From: Leptospira perolatii
GTDB taxonomy: Bacteria; Spirochaetota; Leptospiria; Leptospirales; Leptospiraceae
NCBI RefSeq assembly: GCF_002811875.1
Contig: NZ_NPDZ01000019.1
Span: forward strand, 1-36,734
Reading direction: 5' to 3'
Length of the DNA: 36,734 bases
Position 1 is the stretch's first letter. Every line of letters starts with the position of its first letter. The position numbers and the translations under genes were made by a program. This document shows positions 1 through 8,409 of the stretch, piece after piece. Below the pieces are notes generated by a model. That model was not told where the DNA came from. It saw only the letters and a program-made list of their open reading frames with translations, and searched no databases.

Positions 1-360
1 ATCTTTTCTTTAGTGTTCGAGATCACTACACAATCGAACTCAATTGATTGTAATAATCTCAGCTAATAAAAAATTAAATTTCTCATTCGCAGTTATGTAT
101 GTTGTTAAGGATCTTTGCGTTTCCCTCAGGATCATCAGGAGAAAGGAAGATTTTCCGTTCTCCTGCCGGTCCGTTTCAGGTGCCGCTTTCTTTGGATCAA
201 CTTCTTCGGAACCGAAGAAGCAGGTCGTAAATGTCACATTAGAAAATTGAAGGACCCAGTCAAGGAAAAAGTAAAGAAAGGATCGCAAAATAAATCATCT
301 GCTTCGACTTTGCACTCGGATTTATTTTCAAAATCCCGGATCGAAATTACAGTTTCAGCC
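1..360. other. Gene-poor left edge
   Basis: No convincing gene is seen here. A minus-strand frame at 40-288 has a hydrophobic beginning but starts only at TTG, has no clear ribosome binding site and resembles no family I know. A near-perfect palindrome lies at 201-220, with two 9-base arms (CTTCTTCGG and CCGAAGAAG) around AA. It has no T-run on either side, so it does not look like a simple terminator. Confidence 0.5.
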
Positions 361-1320
361 TTAAGTTTTTGGAAGAGCGCTCCGATTTCGAATAATCTTC
401 AGAATATAGTTTTGGATGCTCCTCATAATGAAATCGGTCCAAAGAGAAGAATAGAAATTAAATCGGGTAGAAATTCTGTATTCACTACTCAAAACGAGCA
501 GAACCTGATTTTCACCTGTGGGAACTATTTCGTATTTTCCGCGCAAAGTATCGAAATATCTACCACCGATCGTAACATGTTTATCGAGAGTAGAGAGCGG
601 AATTTGAGAAGGATCAGCCTTGATCCCAAACTCGATGCGCTCTAATTCTTTTATATCCAGAATCGCTTCGCGGAACTCTAAACCGCCTTCGAACTTTGCA
701 ATCCGAACCGCGCCGACCTTCTCATCCTTCAGGATCGCCTCGACCGGCTTGGGAAATCCCAGGAAATGAACCAAATCAAATGAGTGCTCTTGAGGTTGGA
801 TCTTTTTTACGGAGACAATATTCTCCCATACAGTACGAACAGGAGCATCTATGATAATTTTTGTCTCCACTAGTCTGTAATCCGCCGGATCCGAGAACTG
901 ATTTTCCGTATAACCCATTATATTAGGTAATAATAATATAACAAAAAAGGAAAGCCGATTGATTTTTCCCTTTATCCAATATCCAAATAACCCTCCTATT
1001 GAAGACATGACTAAAAAAACCGGCAACCCCATAATCACACAAATAGAACCTTCTAAGCCGATCAGCATGATGACTATAAGCATGATAGTGCAAGGAATCC
1101 AAGGTAGGACTATCCGTTTTATTACACTTAAGTCCCCTCGGAAATAGGTAGTTAGTATTCCGATAACTGTCGGAGAGAGGAAAATAAAGCCCATGGTCAT
1201 CTCTCCGAAGTAAGGCCTGACGATCTCCAGTTCGTTAGCGGCTCTAATGGAGAGTCCGTAGGCGAGCCCGAACAAGATTCCTACGATTGAATCGGTTTTT
1301 TCTTTAACGAATTTATCCAT
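361..1320 (-). CDS. Membrane-anchored SRPBCC-like protein
   Basis: The first ~135 residues hold several hydrophobic segments and are probably a small membrane domain. The C-terminal ~170 residues start with a stretch like the first strand of START/SRPBCC (polyketide cyclase-like) domains (KIIIDAPVRTVWENI), followed by alternating strands and a final amphipathic helix. Such domains bind hydrophobic ligands, and the ligand here is unknown. I chose the ATG at 1320, one base after the VOC gene stop. An in-frame ATG at 1338 would overlap that gene and is a possible alternative. The tight spacing suggests co-transcription with the VOC gene. The fold assignment is moderate; the membrane part is clear from hydrophobicity. 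Confidence 0.7.
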   Translation of the reverse strand: MDKFVKEKTDSIVGILFGLAYGLSIRAANELEIVRPYFGEMTMGFIFLSPTVIGILTTYFRGDLSVIKRIVLPWIPCTIMLIVIMLIGLEGSICVIMGLPVFLVMSSIGGLFGYWIKGKINRLSFFVILLLPNIMGYTENQFSDPADYRLVETKIIIDAPVRTVWENIVSVKKIQPQEHSFDLVHFLGFPKPVEAILKDEKVGAVRIAKFEGGLEFREAILDIKELERIEFGIKADPSQIPLSTLDKHVTIGGRYFDTLRGKYEIVPTGENQVLLVLSSEYRISTRFNFYSSLWTDFIMRSIQNYILKIIRNRSALPKT

Positions 1321-1321
1321 T

Positions 1322-1699
1322 CTACTTTGCGTGCTCATCCACTTGGAAAATTCCAAAAGTATTTCCGGAGTTGTCTAGAAAATATCCCTGCCAACATTTA
1401 CCAGGCACAGCAAACTTTGGTAGGGCGACCTGCCCTCCGGCCTTCATAATCTTGGAAGCTATTGAATCGAAATTGCTAACTTCTGCCGAACATACGAACG
1501 CATTAGTACCTTGCCCCAAGCCTGGTTCGGGTGCGGGTCTCTGCAATAAGCCACCCATAATTCCGCCTGTCTCAATATGCCAGTATTCAATAGGAAGGCC
1601 TTCCTGTTTATAAAACTTCCAGCCAAAGACTTCCTCATAAAAGTGAACCGCTTTTTTGGGCTCATTTACCTGTATCTCGAAATAAGCAATCGTGTTCAT
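1322..1699 (-). CDS. VOC family (glyoxalase-like) protein
   Basis: This 125-residue protein has the size and pattern of a single-domain vicinal oxygen chelate protein. It starts with YFEIQVNEPKKAVHFYEEVFGW, the typical first beta-alpha unit, and ends with GYFLDNSGNTFGIFQ, the typical closing strand pair with a possible metal-ligand region. Members include lyases, dioxygenases and antibiotic-binding proteins, and the substrate cannot be told from sequence. A good ribosome binding site (AAGGTAG) lies about 6 bases before the ATG. It is the upstream gene of a pair with the SRPBCC-like gene. Confidence 0.85.
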   Translation of the reverse strand: MNTIAYFEIQVNEPKKAVHFYEEVFGWKFYKQEGLPIEYWHIETGGIMGGLLQRPAPEPGLGQGTNAFVCSAEVSNFDSIASKIMKAGGQVALPKFAVPGKCWQGYFLDNSGNTFGIFQVDEHAK

Positions 1700-1827
1700 A
1701 ATTCTACCTTGTTATCGTGGATCTATATTAGCATTTAAAAGAAAATGTTAATATAGATTGGATCCTGCAAGCGATAAACGAAACGAGCAAGCACCTGCTA
1801 TTAGAAAAACATATAAGCGAAAGCACT

Positions 1828-2361
1828 TCAGAGATTCGTAATCCTCTTATCTTTTTTCCAATCGGTTCTGTTCAATCGATAGACAAAGCAGTCGTCTTCG
1901 TTGAATCTACGTACTTCTAAAAATTGAAATCCGAACCTTTCGTAAAACTTATGCGCTCTGTGGTTCGAAGCCAATGGATCGATCAATATCGCGGTAACAT
2001 TTGGGTCCGCAAAACATCTTTCAATCGCCTGTTCCATCATTTTTGTTCCGTAACCCTTTCCCAGATCAAATGGTTCTCCGATCCAAATATCGATGGCTCT
2101 AAGATTTGCTTGCACTTCTCCCCAATAATGACTTTCTTCGAGCAAAGGATCTATGATCTGAATAAAGCCGATCGGTCTGCCTTTCAGCATGGCAACCAAT
2201 TGTTCGCGCCAACTCGGGGCTTTACCTAACTCTATTTCCCAATTCCAGTCATCATTAGGGTCCGATTGCAAAACGTGAGGTTGATCGTCCCAGTAGCGCA
2301 AAAGCTGTGCGTCCTCAGGAACTGCATTCCTTAAAACAATACTCTCGTCCTTAGGTTGCAT
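1828..2361 (-). CDS. GNAT acetyltransferase, AAC(6')-like
   Basis: A 177-residue GNAT-fold protein. The acetyl-CoA binding loop is visible as LGKGYGTKMM, followed by ILIDPLASNHRAHKFYERFGF, the typical helix-strand end of the family. The middle part (WGEVQ, then AIDIWIGEP before the loop) follows the arrangement of aminoglycoside 6'-N-acetyltransferases of the AacA4/AAC(6')-Ib type. Related chromosomal proteins may act on other amines, so a drug-resistance role is not shown. The gene stands alone. An 8-base inverted repeat (2388-2395 with 2416-2423) lies just upstream of its start. Confidence 0.82.
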   Translation of the reverse strand: MQPKDESIVLRNAVPEDAQLLRYWDDQPHVLQSDPNDDWNWEIELGKAPSWREQLVAMLKGRPIGFIQIIDPLLEESHYWGEVQANLRAIDIWIGEPFDLGKGYGTKMMEQAIERCFADPNVTAILIDPLASNHRAHKFYERFGFQFLEVRRFNEDDCFVYRLNRTDWKKDKRITNL

Positions 2362-2467
2362 CAGAACATTATGTAATTCCTAGAAGCTCTTTTCCAGAAG
2401 AATAAAGTTTTCCTGGGAAAAGAATCGATGGTCCGCTCAATGTATCGCAGCACAACTGATATCCCTT

Positions 2468-2563
2468 TTAATCTACTCTATCAAAAGTAATGGCATACAG
2501 GAAGGTACTAAAAAATATCGCGTAACTAATTACGCCGTAAAAAAGGTACAGTGTTCTTTTCAT
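2468..2563 (-). pseudogene. N-terminal remnant of MddA/NnrU-like membrane methyltransferase
   Basis: A 31-codon frame begins MKRTLYLFYGVISYAIFF, then STFLYAI, and stops after TFDRVD. From memory, the beginning closely resembles the first membrane helix of MddA-type (methanethiol S-methyltransferase / isoprenylcysteine methyltransferase-like) proteins, where FLYAI is normally followed by a glycine-rich segment and a PKSID motif. Here the similarity ends after FLYAI. No further parts of such a gene are found in the three frames between this stop and 2362. It is most likely a decayed fragment. A small independent membrane peptide is the alternative. Confidence 0.45.
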
Positions 2564-2907
2564 GGCGACGAAGGACGATAGGAATAACAAGCAGTGTCAA
2601 CTTTTTATCAAAGAAAAGAAACCAAGGGAACGAACTCTCATTAATCAAGAATGTTCAACTTTAGAACCGGAATATCAAACTGTCCGTCTTTCACACTCTG
2701 GATCTTTGTGCTCCATATTAATAACGACGATTTCAAACAGTTTCCGTAAAGTAACAAAGGCTATAACAGTGAAACTTTCCTGCGCCAAACGGTGAATCAG
2801 AGTGCGGCGATCAAATTCGTTTCCTTGCCTTAAATCAATTCCATTTCTCCTGGAATTCCTTGACCAGACAGTCAGAGATTTAATGTTTGAGATAGAGTTC
2901 TGTTTCT
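2564..2907. other. Intergenic region without clear gene
   Basis: Short plus-strand frames here (2562-2795 and 2802-3014) have compositions unlike proteins and no ribosome binding sites. The only structure seen is an inverted repeat TGAC-N6-GTCA at 2861-2874, about 34 bases before the next start codon, of a kind that often serves as a repressor site. Confidence 0.4.
2861..2874. promoter_or_regulatory. Inverted repeat, possible operator
   Basis: TGAC and GTCA arms are separated by six bases, upstream of the Cys/His-rich secreted protein gene. The pattern is similar to sites bound by TetR-type repressors, but it is short and could arise by chance. Confidence 0.25.
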
Positions 2908-3357
2908 ATGCGGACGAACATCTTTATAGTTTCAATCTTGTTCACCTTTGCGGCCCAATCCGTCGAATCCGCATTTATCCGATTGAATTTCGAGTCAAAA
3001 ATCTGTACTTGTAACCACGGCTCAAAAAAGGAATCTCACACATCCAACTCGGAAGACTCAATCTTTAAGAATCGATTAAAGCCTGACAAATCTGAGGCCA
3101 TTTCTCCGAGCGCGAGTGCTAAGCTCCCAGACTGCCATTCCGTAAAGGACACTCAAGCGGTCCATGCATGCGCGTGCAAAAAACACAATGAGGCAGGAAA
3201 TGCAAAAGAGCTTTCAGCGTTTTCCTTCCAATTTTTAGAGCCTACTACTGCAGTTATTCTTTCCCCCTTTAAAATCCAACTGGATTCATTTATAGAATTT
3301 AAAACTGTCCTTGCCTTAGGACATTTCGATTCGCTGATCAAACCTCCCAGAATCTAA
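2908..3357 (+). CDS. Small secreted Cys/His-rich protein
   Basis: A 149-residue frame with a plausible signal peptide (MRTNIFIVSILFTFAAQSVES). The mature part carries two clusters of possible metal ligands: ICTCNHGSKKESH near residues 30-45 and CHS followed by HACACKKH near residues 75-95. The C-terminal third is hydrophobic without more cysteines. I do not recognise a named family. It is in the same direction as, and 161 bases upstream of, the propeller/Met-rich/haem lipoprotein genes, so it may be a metal-binding or metal-sensing member of that locus. The ribosome binding site is weak (GAG about 12 bases upstream), and this is the main doubt about the start. Confidence 0.6.
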   Translation: MRTNIFIVSILFTFAAQSVESAFIRLNFESKICTCNHGSKKESHTSNSEDSIFKNRLKPDKSEAISPSASAKLPDCHSVKDTQAVHACACKKHNEAGNAKELSAFSFQFLEPTTAVILSPFKIQLDSFIEFKTVLALGHFDSLIKPPRI

Positions 3358-3518
3358 TCAAGGATTCCAATCCTTACGCAAAAAGCTTCGAGGATTTTAT
3401 AAAGTTCAATGGGAACTCTTAAGAAATCCTCACATGGATCGATCTATCTAAGTTTCTCAGATGCGGAGATAGATTGCAGTCGTACCTCGCTTTGGTGCGA
3501 GAAACTGATTAGGTTTTT

Positions 3519-4901
3519 ATGAAAAGATTAATATTTACACAGATCATCGCTTTAGCAATTTCTTTATTACAAAATTGCACTGTTCAAAAGGATGAAAACT
3601 ACAACAAAAATGCATCTCTCCTTCAATGGCTTATCGGAACGCAGGCTCACGCCTTCGTCTATGTAGCCAATCAAGATGCCTCGGCTTCCAAAATCAATGT
3701 AATGCAAATTTCCAGCTCCGGCAATCCTGTCGGCTTCGGAGATATATCGTCCCCTGCCCTGCCCGCCTGGGTGACCGCAACTGGTTCTGGAACCGGACAT
3801 GTCTATGCTTCACTCTCTGGAAATAACTCAGTTCAAGTATTAGATTATAGAATAGGTTCCTTCCCACTGAAATCAATTTCTGTGGGGCGCAACCCTACTA
3901 GAATCTACGTAGACCCTATGCATTCAGATCACAATTGGGTGATGAACGACGGGGACGGATCCGGAGCAGATACCATTCTTTGCGATGCAAGCCATTCCTC
4001 ATTTACAGTGATACACGACACATCTGATACATTAATCATATCGGATATTCACGAAACGATTTGCATAGGAAAAGGACCGCATAACGCCGCTTTTGCGACA
4101 ATGAATCCTATGCTCGCAATGGTGACAAACGAAACCGATTCAAGTATTTCAGTCGTAGATAACGATGAAAACTCCCCTACTTTCCTGCATCCAACCTTAG
4201 GAGTTTTAAGAACTCTTACATTAGGGTCTAATCCTAAAGGAATAGTGTATTCACCTAGTAAGAATCGATTCTACAGCTACTTGCCCTCTACCGGTGAAAT
4301 AGCAATCATCGATCCTACGGGGAACTCCAACACAGGTTCCCTAGCCGGAACAATTTCCGGAATCGGATCCGGATTCTCCATTCTAAAAATCGACGAGACC
4401 GGGAACTTCCTGGTTCTTTCTGGAATTGATTTGGTCAGTTCTGCGACAAGTGCCTCTGGAATTTTGACAGTTGTGGATTTGTCGGATAATTCGGTTCATC
4501 CGATTTCAGTTCCTAATTCAGGATTTTCTGATATTCAATTTTCTCATGATGGAACCAAACTTTTTGTAGCAACTGCTGAGAATGGCAACGCAACTCAAAA
4601 GGCATCCATCATGACCGAAAAATTCTACATTTACGATAGCTCTCATTTGCCCCACGTCAGCCTTGCGAAAACTGTGCAAGTAGGACATTCTCACCAAAGC
4701 TACAGGACCTTTACTCTTTTCAACATGGACAACATGATGGCAGGAGTATATGTTCCAAATTTCAGCGATGGGACTGTGACTGCGTTGGACGGAATGAATT
4801 TTGATCCGGTTGCAACGATCAATACTGGAGGAAGCCCTCTCCATTCAACGATCTTCTGTACTATGAATGGCGCCAATTCTGGACATGATCATGGGCACTG
4901 A
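3519..4901 (+). CDS. YVTN-type beta-propeller lipoprotein with His-rich tail
   Basis: A 460-residue lipoprotein. The N-terminus ends in a spirochaete-like lipobox (SLLQNC), so the mature protein probably starts at Cys20. The body has repeated propeller strands of the YVTN type (FVYVANQDASASKINV, HVYASLSGNNSVQVLD, KGIVYSPSKNRFYSY, DIQFSHDGTKLFVAT). Histidines are frequent, and the last residues are GHDHGH, a likely metal-binding tail. Similar surface propellers act as binding scaffolds; no enzyme motif is seen. A weak AGG lies before the ATG, preceded by a small hairpin (CTCGC/GCGAG) in the leader. It is the first of five closely packed genes and overlaps the next by 11 bases. Confidence 0.8.
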   Translation: MKRLIFTQIIALAISLLQNCTVQKDENYNKNASLLQWLIGTQAHAFVYVANQDASASKINVMQISSSGNPVGFGDISSPALPAWVTATGSGTGHVYASLSGNNSVQVLDYRIGSFPLKSISVGRNPTRIYVDPMHSDHNWVMNDGDGSGADTILCDASHSSFTVIHDTSDTLIISDIHETICIGKGPHNAAFATMNPMLAMVTNETDSSISVVDNDENSPTFLHPTLGVLRTLTLGSNPKGIVYSPSKNRFYSYLPSTGEIAIIDPTGNSNTGSLAGTISGIGSGFSILKIDETGNFLVLSGIDLVSSATSASGILTVVDLSDNSVHPISVPNSGFSDIQFSHDGTKLFVATAENGNATQKASIMTEKFYIYDSSHLPHVSLAKTVQVGHSHQSYRTFTLFNMDNMMAGVYVPNFSDGTVTALDGMNFDPVATINTGGSPLHSTIFCTMNGANSGHDHGH

Positions 4902-6153
4902 GTCTCATCCAAATCAGGGTGCGCGACTTCTAACGAAACTACTCGCCGAGTTTCGAAGGAATCTCTGCGGGAAATTTTTAGTATTCCTCTTGCTCTTTTC
5001 TTTTCCTCTTTTAGGACAAGGCTCGAGCTCTGAACAAAATGGAACTAAGGAAAAAGTTTCGAATTCAGCGATCGAAGAAGATCAAACTTCTACGGTCGAT
5101 CACTCCAAACATAAAAATGGCCGTGACTCCAGTCACGACCATTCCGTGGAAGTTCCAGCAGGGATCACGGGAGCGCACTACCATCCTCCAGGTAAGATTA
5201 TGGTAGAATATCGTTATATGCTCATGAATATGTCCGGACTTTACAACGGATCAAGCAAGCTGGACCCGTTCCTCGTCCTGAATACTTCCCAATATTCGGG
5301 CAACCTAAGCTCCACGAGCACTTCCACTACATTGCATAACCACGCTGGTTCCGCAAATTCTGCATCCGGTTCCTACCGTTACGATATGGTGCCGACAAAG
5401 ATGAACATGGAAATGCATATGGCCATGATCATGGGATCGTTTTCGGAAAACTTATCCTATATGGTCATGGTTCCTTTTGTCAGAAACTCCATGGAGATGT
5501 TGAATTCGGGAAATTACCAAAAGAGCTATATGAGTGCTCAGGGAGTAGGAGATATTCAAGTCCAAACTTCCTACAAAATCCTGAAGGGAGAAACTCATAC
5601 TTTGGCTCTCAATTTTGGATTAACTCTACCGACTGGATCGATCAATGAAAAGGATTTCATGATGCAAGGACAGCCCAAGTCTACGGTTTCATATGGGATG
5701 CAACCTGGAACAGGCACCTTTAATCCTGTGCCAGGAGTAACGTACACCGGAAGAATCGATCGTTTTTTTTGGGGAGCACAAGCCTTGGCAATGGTTCACT
5801 ACGGTGCAAACCAGAACGGCTATCGATTTGGGGACAAATACGAAGGATCGGTTTGGTCCGGGTACAAGTTAACTGATTGGTTCGCATTACTGGTTCGAGT
5901 CAATATGCAAAAGTGGGAGAATCTAATCAGGAGAGATCCCTCTCTTCCCATCACGATGACTCCACAAAACGATCCTGATAAACAGGGAGGCCGAAGGACA
6001 ATTGTCTACATTGGTTCAAATCTGAAATTGCCGTTTCTTGGTTCAGATATTCGGGCCAATTTAGAATTTGGAGCTCCGGTTTACCAGCATTTGAACGGAC
6101 CACAAGTTGGCCTTCAGTCTGTAGTGAATTTTTCTCTACAGATTACTTTATAA
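4891..6153 (+). CDS. Methionine-rich outer-membrane barrel protein, possibly copper-related
   Basis: After a hydrophobic export signal (FLVFLLLFSFPLLGQG) comes a His-rich linker (DHSKHKNGRDSSHDHS) and then a beta-barrel-like body with alternating strands ending in VVNFSLQITL. The striking part is methionine content: MVEYRYMLMNMSG and KMNMEMHMAMIMG, with about ten Met in 30 residues. Met and His clusters of this kind are typical of proteins binding Cu(I) or Ag(I). The body is reminiscent of MetA/phenol-degradation-type transporter barrels. The start is uncertain: ATGs at 4867, 4885 and 4891 are in frame and all overlap the upstream gene. I used 4891, seven bases after TGGA. Confidence 0.75.
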   Translation: MGTESHPNQGARLLTKLLAEFRRNLCGKFLVFLLLFSFPLLGQGSSSEQNGTKEKVSNSAIEEDQTSTVDHSKHKNGRDSSHDHSVEVPAGITGAHYHPPGKIMVEYRYMLMNMSGLYNGSSKLDPFLVLNTSQYSGNLSSTSTSTTLHNHAGSANSASGSYRYDMVPTKMNMEMHMAMIMGSFSENLSYMVMVPFVRNSMEMLNSGNYQKSYMSAQGVGDIQVQTSYKILKGETHTLALNFGLTLPTGSINEKDFMMQGQPKSTVSYGMQPGTGTFNPVPGVTYTGRIDRFFWGAQALAMVHYGANQNGYRFGDKYEGSVWSGYKLTDWFALLVRVNMQKWENLIRRDPSLPITMTPQNDPDKQGGRRTIVYIGSNLKLPFLGSDIRANLEFGAPVYQHLNGPQVGLQSVVNFSLQITL

Positions 6154-6200
6154 AAATAGAATATTCTTTTTTAAGAATAGAACGAGAAAGGAGAATTTGA

Positions 6201-6590
6201 ATGAAAAAGGGAATGCTACTGATCTTTCTAACTTTCCTTTCCTGTGAAAATTCCGGGGCGGATAAAATTCACGGAGGAGCGGATAAAGCTTATTTGTATG
6301 AGGGATTAACATCGACATATACATGCCAAAATTCTGCGCCTCCGTTCTCCAGCCTAAACCAAGAAGGAGGAAGTCAAACTCTATGCGGAAACTGTCATAG
6401 TTTAAGTAATATTAAAGGAGGCGTGGATATTACCAGTTATTCCTCTTTATTAAACGTAGTTGTACCTGGATCGCCGAACACTAGTATTTTATATAGAGTA
6501 CTTTTACCCGGGGGATTGATGAGCGGTTACACCGCAGATTCCTTAAACAAAGCCGTATTTTGTTGGATCCAAGGAGGTGCAAAACCGTGA
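6201..6590 (+). CDS. c-type haem lipoprotein (CxxCH)
   Basis: A 129-residue exported protein with a lipobox (FLTFLSC) and one CGNCH haem-attachment motif near residue 70. The C-terminal pattern VVPGSPNTSILYRVLLPGG and FCWIQGGA resembles cytochrome c domains of the planctomycete-type family, where proline/glycine-rich loops and a WIxxGA end are usual. It probably carries one haem in the periplasm or at the outer membrane. A strong ribosome binding site (AAGGAG, 8 bases) precedes the ATG. Its TGA overlaps the next gene's GTG start by three bases. A distal haem ligand (Met in LMSGY) is possible but not certain. Confidence 0.8.
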   Translation: MKKGMLLIFLTFLSCENSGADKIHGGADKAYLYEGLTSTYTCQNSAPPFSSLNQEGGSQTLCGNCHSLSNIKGGVDITSYSSLLNVVVPGSPNTSILYRVLLPGGLMSGYTADSLNKAVFCWIQGGAKP

Positions 6591-7201
6591 GAAATGCCTC
6601 AGCTCAATCTGTTCCAAAAGGAATCTTTCGATTCTGTCTGATTCTTATTTGCTGGTGCATTGTCTCCGAATTTAGTTCTGCACTTGCTTTTGAAAAAGCG
6701 ATTTCTTTTCCCAAAAGGTCGGCTCGCATCGTCTCGGGAAATATTAGATTTACGAGCATTGCACAAGAGGAAAAGATTTCTGGATCAGGTAAGCTGATCA
6801 CGGGAAAAGTAGATCCGAAAGGAAAAACCCTGGATATAGAAATCGATTTACGAGATTTTAAAACTGGCAACCGACTTCGGGATTTGCATCTGCACGACAA
6901 CTATTTGGAGTCCGAAGATTTTCCGTATGCAAAATATAGGGGCAAAATTCTTTCTTTCGAGGAGGATTCCGGAAAGACAAAAGTGATCGGCACTCTATCC
7001 TTGCACGGTAAAGAAAAACATGATTTTCTAATTGAGGGAACTCTCTCCGCAGATGAAGGTCGGGAGAATTTTCTCCGATTTTCGGCTTCCTTCCCCGTCC
7101 GCCTCTCGGACTTCTCGATCTCAATTCCTAGTCTTCTTTCCTTAAAACTAAGCGAGAACATCGAAGTCAGTACAGAAATTCTATTGGAAGAGGTAGAATG
7201 A
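6587..7201 (+). CDS. YceI family periplasmic protein
   Basis: This 204-residue protein has an N-terminal export signal followed by a lipocalin-like YceI barrel: RIVSGNIRFTSIAQEEKISGSG, DIEIDLRDFKTGNRLRDLHLHDNYLESEDFPYAKY and VIGTLSLHGKEKHDF are hallmark segments. YceI proteins bind isoprenoid-type or other amphipathic ligands, and related ones occur with cytochromes. I chose the GTG at 6587 because AAGGAGG lies nine bases before it and it overlaps the previous stop as GTGA. A TTG at 6560 is poorer. It overlaps the next gene by four bases (ATGA), so translation is probably coupled. Confidence 0.88.
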   Translation: MRNASAQSVPKGIFRFCLILICWCIVSEFSSALAFEKAISFPKRSARIVSGNIRFTSIAQEEKISGSGKLITGKVDPKGKTLDIEIDLRDFKTGNRLRDLHLHDNYLESEDFPYAKYRGKILSFEEDSGKTKVIGTLSLHGKEKHDFLIEGTLSADEGRENFLRFSASFPVRLSDFSISIPSLLSLKLSENIEVSTEILLEEVE

Positions 7202-8337
7202 AGGAACAGTTTTTGCTCCGAATATTTCAGCGAATTTTCGTATTTGCACTCCCCTATTTTGCGTTTGGGAGTATTAGTCTTTTTGCACAAAGGGCGACTT
7301 TCCAAAGCTCGAGTTTGATCCAAATGCCATCCACAGAGGATGTAGGAAAAAAGAACTTAGATCTTAGATTCAACCATAGATTTGGAAATGCGCAAAGCGG
7401 AATTCAAGATTTGTACGGCTTGGATTCGGGAGCGAATATTTATATCGGCGCCGATTATGGAATCACGGATCGAATCTCCGTAGGTTTCGGTAGGATTTCC
7501 GAAAATAAAACTTACGAGCTCAGATTAAAAACAAGATTGCTGACCCAATCAGAGACCTTCCCTTTTACACTTAGCTTTTGGGGAGTTGCTGCCCAAGACA
7601 CAGATAAGCAAACGGTTCCATTACAACCGAAAATCACACCAACAAGCACAGGTAATGCAACTGTAGACGCTAAACTCTATGAAAACCTGAACGAATACAC
7701 CTTATCGGAGAACGATAAACGAAGTTACCTAGCTTCCTTTTTAATTTCCCGAAGATTCGGCAAAATCTTTTCCCTTCAGATCTCTCCGATGTTCACTCAC
7801 AGAAATTTCGTAAAGTCCGGTCTTTCTAACGATCGATTCGGTGTGGACGTTGGCGGCAGAATCAAACTGAGCAAACGATTCGATTTTACTTTCGAGGCTT
7901 TGTTTTCCAAGCAAAGAGATTATATTGGAGCCGATTACTCTACGTTAGACCGCCAAACTTCGATCGAAGGAATTCAAACAATGACAGGAGCAGAGATCAA
8001 CAGTTTTGTGCACACACCGCAAGACCTCGCGATTGCATATCTGCAAAACGTAATATTAGATAAGCCGGTTCCGCATTATTCCGTTCCGCTTAGCTTTTGC
8101 CTGGATATAGATACCGGAGGGCATATTTTTCAAATATTCGTGACCGACTCGAGAACTCTCACACAAACCAAGTTGTTAAACGGAGGAGATTTTAATTTTA
8201 ACAAGCACCAATATTCACTTGGCTTCAATATCCATCGATACTTCTCGTTTGAGGATGAGGAGGAACTGCAAACGCCTGAGCCCCCTAAAGAAGATGATCA
8301 AATTAACAAGAGCAAAATGGAAAAAAGCGATTCCTAA
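7198..8337 (+). CDS. DUF5777-like outer-membrane beta-barrel
   Basis: A 379-residue protein with a signal peptide (ending near LFAQ) and a barrel-like body. The segment KKNLDLRFNHRFGNAQSG, then LYGLDSGANIYIGADYGITDR and SVGFGRIS, matches what I know of the DUF5777 family, which often sits beside YceI and cytochrome genes. The C-terminus is hydrophilic (a stretch rich in E, P, D and K), unlike a classical barrel end. It is the last gene of the plus-strand run and overlaps the YceI gene by four bases. Function is unknown; a role in envelope redox or metal transport with its neighbours is an inference. Confidence 0.8.
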   Translation: MKEQFLLRIFQRIFVFALPYFAFGSISLFAQRATFQSSSLIQMPSTEDVGKKNLDLRFNHRFGNAQSGIQDLYGLDSGANIYIGADYGITDRISVGFGRISENKTYELRLKTRLLTQSETFPFTLSFWGVAAQDTDKQTVPLQPKITPTSTGNATVDAKLYENLNEYTLSENDKRSYLASFLISRRFGKIFSLQISPMFTHRNFVKSGLSNDRFGVDVGGRIKLSKRFDFTFEALFSKQRDYIGADYSTLDRQTSIEGIQTMTGAEINSFVHTPQDLAIAYLQNVILDKPVPHYSVPLSFCLDIDTGGHIFQIFVTDSRTLTQTKLLNGGDFNFNKHQYSLGFNIHRYFSFEDEEELQTPEPPKEDDQINKSKMEKSDS

Positions 8338-8409
8338 ATAAGAAGATTCGAGTAGCAAAAGCGAAACTGGAAAAAGGGGCTTGCAATAGGTATTCGCTGA
8401 CCATAAGGC

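Noticed and set aside
40..288. Minus-strand 82-codon frame with hydrophobic start
   Set aside because: TTG start only, no ribosome binding site, composition unlike a real exported protein.
115..645. Plus-strand 176-codon frame
   Set aside because: Runs antisense into the SRPBCC-like gene and resembles no protein.
2562..3014. Two short plus-strand frames
   Set aside because: Unusual composition and no start signals.
3481..3518. Riboswitch in the leader of the propeller gene
   Set aside because: Only a 5-base stem is visible; no match to riboswitch cores known to me.
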